This document shows, one piece after another, positions 23,594-31,612 of a DNA stretch of 45,201 nucleotides; positions within the stretch are counted from its first letter, which is position 1, and the number at the start of each line of letters is the position of its first letter. This stretch comes from Pseudomonas sp. ZH-FAD (lineage in GTDB: Bacteria > Pseudomonadota > Gammaproteobacteria > Pseudomonadales > Pseudomonadaceae): contig NZ_PGLR01000046.1 of assembly GCF_002803095.1 (NCBI RefSeq), positions 1 to 45,201 of the forward strand, in the 5' to 3' direction. Below the pieces are notes generated by a model, which saw only the letters and a list, made by a program, of their open reading frames with translations, ran no database searches and had not been told where the DNA came from. The position numbers were made by a program, and so were the translations under genes.

Positions 23594-23929
23594 TCAAAGC
23601 CAGCGGAGTGGCGCCGGCACGCTCACGTCATCAGTTGCGATTTCAATCGCCGAGCCAAGGGTAGGCGCCCCGATTCGAGCGGCACATTCGGTATTCGACT
23701 CCAGGCGCACCGGAACCTTGCTCTCTTTGGCACTGGCGGGGATCGAAATGCACTCGGCTCGGTAGAGGCTCACCTCGGCGCTCTGAACATCGTTCAGCTT
23801 TGCCCAACTGTTCAGCACATCTTCCGTAGCCTTACCAAGCGCTGCGGCATAGCTGTAGCCCTGGTAAGCGATCACGCAGATGAATAGGGCGAGGCCTGCT
23901 GCGGTTGACCGGATAACGATTCGTCTCAT
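23594..23929 (-). CDS. Small membrane-anchored protein
   Basis: From ATG 23929, with AGGAG 8 bases upstream, the protein has 111 residues: a basic start (MRRIVIR), one hydrophobic segment (about 8-28) that is either an anchor or a signal peptide, and a periplasmic part with two cysteines about 23 residues apart. It is in the minus-strand run, 12 bases before the ASCH gene. No family is recognised. Confidence 0.6.
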   Translation of the reverse strand: MRRIVIRSTAAGLALFICVIAYQGYSYAAALGKATEDVLNSWAKLNDVQSAEVSLYRAECISIPASAKESKVPVRLESNTECAARIGAPTLGSAIEIATDDVSVPAPLRWL

Positions 23930-23973
23930 GTGATAGCTCCTTGGAGAAAGCGACATGGCCAGGACGGCAGTTC

Positions 23974-24219
23974 CTAAGCAGTGCGAGTGCCGGCGCTAAG
24001 CCAATCCAGCAGACTTTGAGCTACGTCTTGGCTTACGCCGGTAGACGCCGCGAAATCTGGTGCTGAGACGTTCCGCATTGCTACTGCCAGCAAGTAACGA
24101 TTTGCGCCATCAACCCCGCCTGGAATAGGCCCGTTTTCTACGAAATCCTTTACGAATGCCTTATCAGCCTTCGCAAGCGATGACGCGATCATTTCAACTA
24201 ACTGGCTCTCTATGCTCAT
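23974..24219 (-). CDS. Small helical protein, unknown
   Basis: From ATG 24219 with AGGAAAG upstream the protein has 81 residues, all helical in appearance, with a VSAPDFAASTGVSQDVAQSLLDWL end that resembles a helix-turn-helix. DNA binding is possible but not shown. It is part of the minus-strand run. Confidence 0.55.
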   Translation of the reverse strand: MSIESQLVEMIASSLAKADKAFVKDFVENGPIPGGVDGANRYLLAVAMRNVSAPDFAASTGVSQDVAQSLLDWLSAGTRTA

Positions 24220-24232
24220 TGGTATCGCTTTC

Positions 24233-24466
24233 CTATGCCTGTTTGAAAAAGTCTGCTTGGGTGTTATCCGGGTCATGCTTTGGGGCGTTTAATGGGTGTC
24301 CAAGCTGCCGCCGCACCTCTCCCAGCCACGCCTTGTAAGGGGCGTTCTTTCGAGCGCCCCACGGGTACGCCTCGATCAGTGCTTGGCGCAACGCCTGCTG
24401 GTCGGCTCGACCTACTTTGCGAATCACGTCCGCAACGATTGGTGCGGCACGATCTGCCCAGGCCAT
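24233..24466 (-). CDS. Small conserved-looking basic protein
   Basis: The 77-residue protein has GRADQQALRQALIEAYPWGARKNAPYKAWLGEVRRQLG, here read as two helices around a PWG turn. The ending DADFFK-like segment is acidic/aromatic. AGGGGG precedes the ATG. Similar short proteins occur in plasmid and phage maintenance regions, but I assign no function. Confidence 0.6.
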   Translation of the reverse strand: MAWADRAAPIVADVIRKVGRADQQALRQALIEAYPWGARKNAPYKAWLGEVRRQLGHPLNAPKHDPDNTQADFFKQA

Positions 24467-24475
24467 GGCGTCCCC

Positions 24476-24736
24476 CTATGGTTCGGAGCCGTTGAGCCAA
24501 CCCGGCTCTTTGGCTTCTGCCAGCCACTCACGCAACGACCCAGCATCCTTGCTAGGTTGGCCTTCTTCACACCAACGCATATCGAGCATTTCGTCGCCGG
24601 TCAGAGTGACTTCGTAGTCGCTGGCGTCCCAGTCTGGGGTTGTACGCCGGAACCCCAGATTTTTCCGTCTAGCCTGCAAAGCCAGCATTGGCGCGGGTTG
24701 TCGCAAAACAGTTGTTTTACGGCACTGGTACGCCAT
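24476..24736 (-). CDS. Small hypothetical protein
   Basis: From ATG 24736 (MAYQCRKTTVL) the protein has 86 residues, with an acidic middle (DWDASDYEVTLTGDEMLDMRW) and a C-terminal EWLAEAKEPGW. A longer reading from 24784 has no better ribosome site. It sits 9 bases before the next gene of the minus-strand run. No family is recognised. Confidence 0.5.
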   Translation of the reverse strand: MAYQCRKTTVLRQPAPMLALQARRKNLGFRRTTPDWDASDYEVTLTGDEMLDMRWCEEGQPSKDAGSLREWLAEAKEPGWLNGSEP

Positions 24737-24795
24737 TGGCTGAAATCCCCGGCTTGCACAGCCAGAACATGCGCGACAAACCATGTCGGATAGTC

Positions 24796-25050
24796 TCAGC
24801 AGCCGGAAACTTCGCCTGCGACCTTTTCCGACAGAATTTTCGGGGATTCCGGCTTACAACCCCAGTCTTCATCCCCGACCATTTCACGCATCAGCTCCAG
24901 TGCTTGTTCCGAAGATGTTGCGGCGAACCAGTCGCAATCGCCTACCTGATAACAGCGCAGGGGAACGGACGAATTACCCGCTGCGCTCGCGACGTTTCCA
25001 ATGCCGAAGGCATCCAGGATTTGTTGCCGCTTTGCATCGAAGTCGTTCAT
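24796..25050 (-). CDS. Small acidic hypothetical protein
   Basis: The 84-residue protein begins MNDFDAKRQQILDAFGIGN and contains CYQVGDCDWFAATSSEQAL. GGAAG lies 5 bases before the ATG. It is in the minus-strand run, 12 bases after the gene at 25063. No domain is recognised. Confidence 0.55.
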   Translation of the reverse strand: MNDFDAKRQQILDAFGIGNVASAAGNSSVPLRCYQVGDCDWFAATSSEQALELMREMVGDEDWGCKPESPKILSEKVAGEVSGC

Positions 25051-25062
25051 GGTAGCTTCCGA

Positions 25063-25605
25063 TCAGTAGTAGGAGGCGGCAGGGATTGATGGGTGTTCAG
25101 CTGCCAGCCTTTCCGAGTGCGTGCGCGCCTTGGCCAGCCGATTCTGCAAATCAACCAGCTGCTCCTGCACTCGCAAGATGGCCTCATCCAGGTGCTTCGC
25201 TTCAAGCTCGGCGCTGCGCTTGGCCCACCCGATCACTACGTCGCGGTCGGCGCTGAACTTGTTCTCGTACATCAGCTCGCCGTCATGTGTCGCGTTCGGC
25301 CAGCCAAGGGCTTCGCAGCGCTGCTCAATAATCTCGGCGCCTTCGTAGGTGTACACAGGGATCGAGGCCTCGAACGTGTCCTCTGCCTGGACGTGGCCGA
25401 GAATTTCAGCCGGCGAAGCTGCGCCCAACGCTGGGTAATACTGCGGGAGGAAGCGCCCGAAGGCTTCGTTCTCCCGGACGCTGCCGGATACCGGATCGAT
25501 GACCACTAGGTCATGGACATAGCCACTGCCGATGCAGATGCCTTTGTTGGTGACGCAGACGATGTGGTTGATGCCGTAGGCGTCCTTGAGTGCTTTCCAG
25601 CCCAT
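25063..25605 (-). CDS. Hypothetical protein with C-terminal coiled coil, first gene of the cluster
   Basis: The 180-residue protein has a beta-rich N-terminal half (INHIVCVTNKGICIGSGY, DLVVIDPVSGSV) and a long helix from about 125 (AELEAKHLDEAILRVQEQLVDLQNRLAKA) predicted to be a coiled coil. It heads the minus-strand run facing the KfrA gene across a 500-base control region. No function is known to me. Confidence 0.6.
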   Translation of the reverse strand: MGWKALKDAYGINHIVCVTNKGICIGSGYVHDLVVIDPVSGSVRENEAFGRFLPQYYPALGAASPAEILGHVQAEDTFEASIPVYTYEGAEIIEQRCEALGWPNATHDGELMYENKFSADRDVVIGWAKRSAELEAKHLDEAILRVQEQLVDLQNRLAKARTHSERLAAEHPSIPAASYY

Positions 25606-25637
25606 GCCTGTTCCCCGTAGTGGTGGTGATGTTGGGA

Positions 25638-25782
25638 CACTGATTCAGGTGAGCCCCCTGGTGACACCTGCCGGCGTTTGCTGTCGCTGCGAAGGGGCCT
25701 CCTGCCACGCCAGCCAATCCGTTCTGCCAGTTCCGCGTGCAGGACTACCGGGTTCCGCTCAGGGCGCTCACCTGAACCAGTG
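25638..25782. repeat. 17-bp inverted repeat pair
   Basis: CACTGATTCAGGTGAGC (25638-25654) is matched inverted by 25766-25782 with one mismatch; the arms are 111 bases apart. It lies just upstream of the first gene of the minus-strand cluster, a suitable place for an operator pair. Confidence 0.65.
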
Positions 25783-26023
25783 CGCTTCGAGAATAACGGC
25801 GAGCCTCTGCTGCTCTCCACCCAACCCGGAACACTTCGCCCCAAGCCATTAGTCCCACATCCAGCACGCCGCACTGCCCAGCCCTGCCGTAACGCCTGTG
25901 ATGACGTTACATCGCCTAAAACCTGCGTTTTTCATCCATCAAGCCTGGAGCACCCCACAAAGGCGCTCTGACATGCGCTTATAGGCTTTATGCAATGTCA
26001 GAAAATTCCTGCTTTATTTTCAC

Positions 26024-26069
26024 CGTTACTCTTTAATCGTTACGTTATCTTCGTTATCTTTACCGTTAC
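26024..26069 (+). promoter_or_regulatory. Repeated CGTTAC/T motifs, probable KfrA operator
   Basis: CGTTAC or CGTTAT occurs at 26024, 26038, 26043, 26052 and 26064, including two adjacent copies of CGTTATCTT (26043-26060). KfrA of IncP plasmids binds repeats in its own promoter; these lie 37 bases before the kfrA start. Confidence 0.55.
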
Positions 26070-26105
26070 GCCGCCAGATTAAACGCAGACCCGGAGAAGC
26101 CCGCT

Positions 26106-27215
26106 ATGAAGCCCACAAAACGCCAGCATCCAGTGACCCTGGCCGAGGTCGCCGAAGCAATGCGGGAGCTGCAAGAGGAAGGCACCGAACCATCAGTGAG
26201 GGCTGTCAGGGCCAGGGTTGGGGGAGGCTCGAACACCACCCTCATGCGATTCATCGATATGGTCCGCTCGGGCAGCGCCAGCCCACAGCAGCACCTGGAC
26301 GAGTTCCCAAGCAGGCTCGAAAGCTTGTGTCGGGAAATGGTGCAAACGCTTGGCGAGCTGGCAGATGAGCGGGTGGCCAAAGAGCGGGCGGAGGTACAGG
26401 CAGTGAGGCGCAACATCGAGGCGCGCTGGAACACACTGCTGATGGAGAAAGAAACAGCGGTCAACTCGTTCGAGGCGGAGAAGCGAATCACCGCCGACCT
26501 CACGCAGCGCCTGGAGGCTCTGACGAAAAGATTCGAAACTGTCGTTACTGAGCGGGATGAATTGAAAGACCGCGCCCGCGTAGCTGAGACGCTGAACGAG
26601 CAGCTGAATGAGCGTCTGCTAGGCCAAAGCCGCCAGATCGACGAAATGAAGCAAATGGCTGAGCACTACGAGCAGCAAGTTGCCACCCAACGTAAACAGG
26701 ATGCGGACAGGCATGCCAAGCAGGTCGAAGGGCTTGAGAGCAGCCTTCGCGACTCTCACGCAAATGAGCTTCGGCTCACCGAACAACTGGGCAACGCCAA
26801 GCGAGAGCTGGAACGGCTGACAAAGGACGGTGAACAGCTGTCGCGGCGAGCCGCACAGGCCGAAGCGCAGCAGTCCAAACTCGAAGCCCTGGTCAGCGAC
26901 TTGTCCGTGGAGCAGCTTGAGTTCAAACGCCGCGAGAACGAGCGAGAGAGCAAGCTGGCAACCACGATGAGCGCCAACAGCGAACTACAGCGCCAGCTCG
27001 CAGGCATGCAATCACAGATTATCGACGTGCAAGCTCGCTGCGCTAAGCAGCTGGATGAAATGGCCACTGACAATCGCTCGGTGATCGCCAACCTTGTGGA
27101 TCATTCCCGCCGCGTGTTCGAGCTTGCGCGAAACACCAAGGCAAAGGACAGTCCAGACTTCAAGGAGCTGGCCATTGCTCAACGCGAGATTGAACGGCTA
27201 TTCCAGAAGACTTGA
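26106..27215 (+). CDS. kfrA: KfrA-like coiled-coil DNA-binding protein
   Basis: The 369-residue protein has an N-terminal winged-helix segment (VTLAEVAEAMRELQEEGTEPSVRAVRARVGGGSNTT, split between recognition helix and turn) typical of the KfrA N-terminal domain. An almost unbroken coiled coil follows from about 70 to 345, rich in Glu, Gln, Arg and Leu. In IncP-1 plasmids KfrA represses itself and helps stable inheritance through a filament-like structure. GGAGAAG precedes the ATG. The repeats just upstream are probable binding sites. It is the clearest plasmid-maintenance gene in the window. Confidence 0.85.
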   Translation: MKPTKRQHPVTLAEVAEAMRELQEEGTEPSVRAVRARVGGGSNTTLMRFIDMVRSGSASPQQHLDEFPSRLESLCREMVQTLGELADERVAKERAEVQAVRRNIEARWNTLLMEKETAVNSFEAEKRITADLTQRLEALTKRFETVVTERDELKDRARVAETLNEQLNERLLGQSRQIDEMKQMAEHYEQQVATQRKQDADRHAKQVEGLESSLRDSHANELRLTEQLGNAKRELERLTKDGEQLSRRAAQAEAQQSKLEALVSDLSVEQLEFKRRENERESKLATTMSANSELQRQLAGMQSQIIDVQARCAKQLDEMATDNRSVIANLVDHSRRVFELARNTKAKDSPDFKELAIAQREIERLFQKT

Positions 27216-27281
27216 AGCAAGGGTGCCTACAGGCGCAGGGCTTTGCACAACTGCCCCTGACTGACCAATGCTGTGGGATGC

Positions 27282-27291
27282 AAATAAAGTC
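27282..27291 (+). repeat. AAATAAAGTC repeat, copy 1
   Basis: The 10-mer lies inside GGATGC-N10-GCATCC, a small dyad, between kfrA and the exonuclease gene. Copies 2 and 3 flank the exonuclease gene. Confidence 0.5.
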
Positions 27292-27404
27292 GCATCCTAA
27301 GCTGCGCCAATTTTCTGGACTGTTTTGAAAGGCTCAGGCTTGGCAGGCGGGCAAAGTGTCATTCTGAAAGGATCGCGTGGCATTGGGCGCGGCCTGAATC
27401 GTGA

Positions 27405-27416
27405 AAATAAAGTCTC
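27405..27416 (+). repeat. AAATAAAGTCTC repeat, copy 2
   Basis: The 12-mer is perfectly inverted at 28326-28337, on the other side of the exonuclease gene. Confidence 0.55.
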
Positions 27417-27481
27417 ATACTTTCGAGCGTCTGAATCGCCGCCCACTACCGCCGGGCCTGAGACACCAACAAGGAGGTCGA

Positions 27482-28309
27482 ATGAGCAGAACCCGAAAAC
27501 ACCTCACCCCAGCCGAAGCAGAGGCCAAGGGGCTTCTATGCCGTAAGCACCTCAAGGAGCGCTTCCGCCTCATGCCGGGACTAAACACAAAGCCCGCTGG
27601 CAGTGTCTGGCAAGGGCAGGGGGCTTATAATGTGTACAACCCAGCTGAGTGCGTGCCGTGGCGCTGGATGCCTGGGCGTGCCCAAGTCCGTCGCCAGCAC
27701 GTCGCAGCCCAGGCAAAAGACCTGATTGCCGCAGGCTGCATTGTGCTTGACACCGAAACCACCGGCCTCGGTGATGACGCCGAGATTTGCGAGATAACCA
27801 TACTCGACGTGACCGGCGCACCGATCCTCGACACGTTGGTACGCCCGACCCGGCCAATCCCGGTCGAGGCGACAGCGATTCACAAAATCACCGACGCCAT
27901 GGTGGCCAGTGCGCCGAGCTGGCCCGAGGTGGCCGAGCAGTACGCCGCCGCCGTTGCTGGCCGAACAGTCGTTGCCTACAACGTCGCTTTTGATGCGCGC
28001 TTGCTGCGGCAGACCTACCAGATACACGGACTCACCGCGCCAGTGTTGACGACCGCTTGCGCGATGCTGATGTATGCCGAGTGGCATGGAGAGTACGACC
28101 GGAGCCGCGACCGCTGGCGATGGTTGAAGCTGATCGAGGCTGCGACCGACTGCGGCGTGGCAGAAGGCGGCGCACACCGCTCCCTTGCCGACGCCCGCAT
28201 GACGCTGGGTGTGCTGCGATACTTGCAGCGCCGCACGAACGGACGGCGACCGGCAGGGCCGAAAGTGGCCACCGTCCCACAGGAGGCTTTGCCCCCTGTT
28301 TTAGGATGA
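27482..28309 (+). CDS. DnaQ-like DEDDh 3'-5' exonuclease
   Basis: From ATG 27482, decided by AGGAGG 5-6 bases upstream, the protein has 275 residues. The exonuclease motifs are Exo I Asp90 and Glu92 (IVLDTETTGL), Exo II Asp171 (YNVAFDARLL) and Exo III His232 and Asp237 (HRSLADARM), a complete DEDDh set as in the polymerase III epsilon subunit and RNase T. The N-terminal 80 residues, basic with KHLKERFRLMPGL, are extra and may bind a partner or DNA. It could act in plasmid DNA repair or defence. Inverted 12-mers flank the gene. Confidence 0.88.
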   Translation: MSRTRKHLTPAEAEAKGLLCRKHLKERFRLMPGLNTKPAGSVWQGQGAYNVYNPAECVPWRWMPGRAQVRRQHVAAQAKDLIAAGCIVLDTETTGLGDDAEICEITILDVTGAPILDTLVRPTRPIPVEATAIHKITDAMVASAPSWPEVAEQYAAAVAGRTVVAYNVAFDARLLRQTYQIHGLTAPVLTTACAMLMYAEWHGEYDRSRDRWRWLKLIEAATDCGVAEGGAHRSLADARMTLGVLRYLQRRTNGRRPAGPKVATVPQEALPPVLG

Positions 28310-28325
28310 AACTCTATTTCGAAGA

Positions 28326-28337
28326 GAGACTTTATTT
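28326..28337 (-). repeat. AAATAAAGTCTC repeat, copy 3 (inverted)
   Basis: This is the reverse complement of 27405-27416. It is followed by a CGGATG-TTTATTC-GCATCC dyad (28341-28358) that resembles, inverted, the dyad around copy 1. Confidence 0.55.
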
Positions 28338-28374
28338 GTACGGATGTTTATTCGCATCCCACAAATGCCTAGCT

Positions 28375-28569
28375 ATGAGCTTGTTTCAATGTGAGGTGTG
28401 CGGCTGCCGCGAGAATACGGCGCATTCGATGCCGGGGTTCAAGGGCATCACCGAATGCTATGACTGGAGCTTCGCCCCTGAGCGCGATGGGCTGCTGGTG
28501 TGCAGCGCCTGCGGGCCTTCCCACGAAGCGAGAGGTTCAGGCAGCGGATTCGTCAAGTGTGTACGGTAA
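28375..28569 (+). CDS. Small zinc-ribbon-like protein
   Basis: The 64-residue protein has CEVCGC near the N-terminus and CSAC near residue 46, a probable four-cysteine zinc ribbon, joined by a short acidic/aromatic segment. No strong ribosome site precedes ATG 28375, so the start is uncertain. It follows the exonuclease gene by 65 bases. Proteins of this layout are common on Pseudomonas plasmids, function unknown. Confidence 0.5.
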   Translation: MSLFQCEVCGCRENTAHSMPGFKGITECYDWSFAPERDGLLVCSACGPSHEARGSGSGFVKCVR

Positions 28570-28727
28570 GTTCGAGTGAGGGTTCCTGCTGCCCTGCTTG
28601 AATAAGAATAACCATTGCGGGAATCTGGCGCATGTCGAAACGGGCTTCGATGACTATCTCACCTACGCCAAATCGGCACCTGGAAACTGTTAAGAGAAAT
28701 ATTCTAGATATTCATTGAGGACTTCGT

Positions 28728-29729
28728 ATGAAATACATAGGCATTGATCTTATTGAGCGGGAATGCAACGGGCCATACACTTTCAATTTAGTCACAGATA
28801 GCGAGTCGCACTTCCCTGTCAGGTATTTGAAGCTGGAGCCACAACCAAGATTAGGAACTGAATTCCATCCGATCACATTCGCAATGGAGGTTGTTGCTTC
28901 CGAGCCCCCCTTTCTCAGCAAGCAAGATTGCCCATGGATATTATCCTACCTGGACGATCTGAGAAGCTTCTACAATTCTAAATACTTTCCCCAAATGCAC
29001 GATGAAAGCTCAAGCTTAAATTTCCACGCGGTAGAGTCAATTAGTAGCAAAGTAGCATCTTTTGCAATGGAAAACGATGCAGTGTCAGCCACACGCATGA
29101 TGTATGCAATTGATATAGCATCCAGCATTCTATATGGCAGCAATGTCATCCTTCACGACTACTTCATAAGTAATGAAGCCACATCATGGCTAAATGACAT
29201 TTATCAATTGCTCTTGATTGATACAGAATTTCTAGATAGGCATATCTATACCTCACTGGAGGTCAACTATGATAAGTCATTCAAAACACTGATGACTCGC
29301 AGTGTCTTCAAAGATACGCAGGTGATGGTAACAATTCCCGAGGGAGAGGCGCTTACAACGGTCAACGGGCACGGAAAAGATATGATCTTAACCTCTGGGA
29401 CTAGCCTAGAATGCACGATAGTTAGGTTTTTCAAAACTGACCTATGGTGGTCGAATCGAGGTGCGATTGAGTTTTACCCAACTTTCAATAAAACTATACG
29501 GAGCCGCCTACAAGATGAGCCACTTTTTGCAGTTGAAATGGAACTGGCAAAGGAGCTTCAAAGAAGTCTATATGGAGCTAAAATTTTAGCTTTCGTTCCT
29601 CTGCACTGGATTAGCTTTGTATATCACCACGGGCAATGGTTAGAGGTAGGTCAGTTCCCTGTTCCTAGTGAATCTGACTCAAAGCTCCCCATCCCTTTGA
29701 CAACAAGTGATTTCTGTAATTTATTTTAA
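28728..29729 (+). CDS. AT-rich orphan gene, unknown function
   Basis: The 333-residue protein has no signal peptide or clear membrane segment and no motif I recognise. It contains aromatic-rich helices (SKVASFAMENDAVSATRMMY) and ends SDFCNLF. Base composition and codon use are clearly more AT-rich than the neighbours, a sign of recent import. GAGG lies about 8 bases before the ATG. It stands alone, convergent with the recombinase at 29842. Single AT-rich genes beside integrases are often cargo such as defence genes, but nothing in the sequence shows this. Confidence 0.6.
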   Translation: MKYIGIDLIERECNGPYTFNLVTDSESHFPVRYLKLEPQPRLGTEFHPITFAMEVVASEPPFLSKQDCPWILSYLDDLRSFYNSKYFPQMHDESSSLNFHAVESISSKVASFAMENDAVSATRMMYAIDIASSILYGSNVILHDYFISNEATSWLNDIYQLLLIDTEFLDRHIYTSLEVNYDKSFKTLMTRSVFKDTQVMVTIPEGEALTTVNGHGKDMILTSGTSLECTIVRFFKTDLWWSNRGAIEFYPTFNKTIRSRLQDEPLFAVEMELAKELQRSLYGAKILAFVPLHWISFVYHHGQWLEVGQFPVPSESDSKLPIPLTTSDFCNLF

Positions 29730-29810
29730 CCGAGCACTACCTTCGGCACTACTCCAGCCTACTCTGCCTCAACTCTCATGTTAGGGGTTAAGGAACTTGC
29801 CCAGCTCGAA

Positions 29811-29831
29811 GGGCAATGAGAGACATTGCCC
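29811..29831. terminator. Hairpin between convergent genes
   Basis: GGGCAATG-AGAGA-CATTGCCC is a perfect 8-bp stem. It lies 10 bases after the stop of the minus-strand recombinase and 80 bases after the AT-rich gene. No T run follows on either strand, so terminator function is uncertain. Confidence 0.4.
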
Positions 29832-29841
29832 CCGGCCTTGA

Positions 29842-31173
29842 TCAACGCCGCAAAGAAAGCCCCGCAACCTCAGAGCTTCGGTCGTCATCCAGAGCGTGAT
29901 AGTAGATATTCTGGGTCGTTGCCAAGCTCTTGTGACGCAGGTCGGCCTGGAGGTTCTTCGGGTTCCGCAGCGGGGCATCAAATGTAGCGCCTGTGTGGCG
30001 AAGCCAATGCAGGCTTGCAGACCGCAGCTCGCTCACCTCGAAGTCGGGGAAGCCTTCCTGCTTCATCCTGGTAACAGTGCGGTCCAGTACCGCCTGAACG
30101 TCATCGCGAATCTGACGCGCCTTCAACCCGTGGCGACCGTGAACTGTCGTCAGTAGTGGCTCGGTGTCACCCGGTGCCGGGTAATCCGACAGACCACGGA
30201 AACGGCGATAGCGCGTCAGGTAGTTGATGCAGTCTGGCTTGACGGCGATACGAGCCTGCACGTTCCCCTTGCCAATGACGTGATACCACCAAGCATTGCG
30301 CTCACGAACGAACGAGCCCATGGCCGGCACCCACTCGCCATTACCGGCGAGGTCGCTCACGCGCAGATAGCAGCCAAACATCATGACGATACAGAACAGG
30401 GTTCTTTCACCGGGGCTCGGGCTCTCCGCAGCCATCAGCTCAGCAGTCTCAAGCAGAAATTCCCATTGCAGCTTGGACAAAGACTTCTGCTTGGGAATCT
30501 TGAGCACCTTGGACTTGTTCTTCTTCATGTCGCGCTTGATGAGCACGCATGGGTTGCTATCCATCAGCCTGTCAGCGGTGCAGTAGCTGAATAGCGAGTT
30601 CAGTACGGCGTAGACCTGCTTGAGCGAGCTATCCGCCATCTGGAAGGTAGGGGCCGGCACCACGCGATTGTTCTCAATCGCGCTCTTGGCTGTGGACTTC
30701 TGGGTTCGCATGGCGAACGGGCGCCAAGCCGGATTGGGCTCGTAGATACCTTCCACCATGATGTAGCGCGGGTGAATGGCGCTGCTTATCCAGCTGGGGT
30801 CAGGGTTCTTGCAGAAGCTGAGGAAGTCCTCAACGTCGCTGCGCACGAAATCCCGGAATGCCTTGCTGCGTTTGTTCCAGGCCCAGAGCAACAGGCGTTC
30901 GACCTGGGTGCGGTAGTTGTTGAATGTGGTCGGCGTGTCGTCGTGCGCCTTGAGGAACCGACGCACCGCATCGTAGTCCGCCCGCGCATCAAACTGAGTT
31001 TGGAAGCCATCCAGGTACTCGGTGATGAACGGCCTATCACCCTCATACTCAACGGCATCGGAGTTGGTGACAGCCGCATGCGTATCTATCAACGGGATCA
31101 GCCGAAAGGTCGAGGCTTTAGCTGATGCCTTTGTAGACCGATGCACTCGCTTGTTGGGCAAAATGGCCTGCAT
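29842..31173 (-). CDS. Tyrosine recombinase (integrase family)
   Basis: The 443-residue protein has a core-binding domain (TTFNNYRTQVERLLLWAW) and a catalytic domain with the first Arg in YLRVSDL, the His-Leu-Arg-His motif (LHWLRHTGAT), RHKSLATTQ and the nucleophile Tyr in IYYHA. It is of the long integrase type with a 150-residue N-terminal part. The ATG is at 31173. It may serve the neighbouring AT-rich gene or a decayed element; no att pair was found. It is distinct from the recombinase at 19816. Confidence 0.9.
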   Translation of the reverse strand: MQAILPNKRVHRSTKASAKASTFRLIPLIDTHAAVTNSDAVEYEGDRPFITEYLDGFQTQFDARADYDAVRRFLKAHDDTPTTFNNYRTQVERLLLWAWNKRSKAFRDFVRSDVEDFLSFCKNPDPSWISSAIHPRYIMVEGIYEPNPAWRPFAMRTQKSTAKSAIENNRVVPAPTFQMADSSLKQVYAVLNSLFSYCTADRLMDSNPCVLIKRDMKKNKSKVLKIPKQKSLSKLQWEFLLETAELMAAESPSPGERTLFCIVMMFGCYLRVSDLAGNGEWVPAMGSFVRERNAWWYHVIGKGNVQARIAVKPDCINYLTRYRRFRGLSDYPAPGDTEPLLTTVHGRHGLKARQIRDDVQAVLDRTVTRMKQEGFPDFEVSELRSASLHWLRHTGATFDAPLRNPKNLQADLRHKSLATTQNIYYHALDDDRSSEVAGLSLRR

Positions 31174-31612
31174 ATTCGAGGTATACCAAGTGTCAACCGG
31201 ATGGGATAACCACAGTATAAAACGAACACAAGGGGAGGGGATGAGTGATCTAAAAACAAATCGTGGATTACCAATAATTCAATACCAGTACAACGCAGGA
31301 TGCTAAATCAGGAAAGCCCAGCAGGTCGGTACAGCAGTTGAGCAGTCGTTGGAATGCTCGCAGGCCGCACAGGCTAGGTCAGCATGGCATTTCGGTCGGC
31401 TTTAGGCGCCACCGCCAGGACATACCATCAATCCGCTTGTGATCGCGCATCTGCGGGGCTAGCATTTAGTCAGGTGCCAGTCACGCGCCTTCCGCCCCGC
31501 ACTGGAAAAGCAACCATACAGTGACCATAGCGATACCCTCATCACTTTCTGACACCTCTCTACAGGCGTCGATCAAGCGGGCTGCTCGAAATGCGCCAAT
31601 GTGGAGACTCCC
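31174..31612. other. Intergenic region with a possible 21-codon frame
   Basis: About 440 bases between divergent genes. A TATAAA hexamer at 31216-31221 and AGGGGAGGGG directly before an ATG at 31241 could express a 21-residue peptide (MSDLKTNRGLPIIQ..., stop at 31306). The ribosome site is closer to the ATG than usual. The rest shows nothing clear. Confidence 0.3.

Larger units (their letters stand above)
25606..26105. promoter_or_regulatory. Divergent control region between the minus-strand cluster and kfrA
   Basis: Five hundred bases without a gene. It contains a 17-base inverted repeat (25638-25654 with 25766-25782, one mismatch) on the cluster side and a set of CGTTAC/CGTTAT repeats on the kfrA side (26024-26069), with outlying copies at 25889-25894 (inverted) and 25905-25910. 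Base composition falls toward the kfrA start, as expected for a promoter. Confidence 0.6.

Noticed and set aside
26024..26069. CGTTAC repeats as replication iterons
   Set aside because: No Rep gene is adjacent and the spacing is irregular, so an operator of KfrA is simpler.
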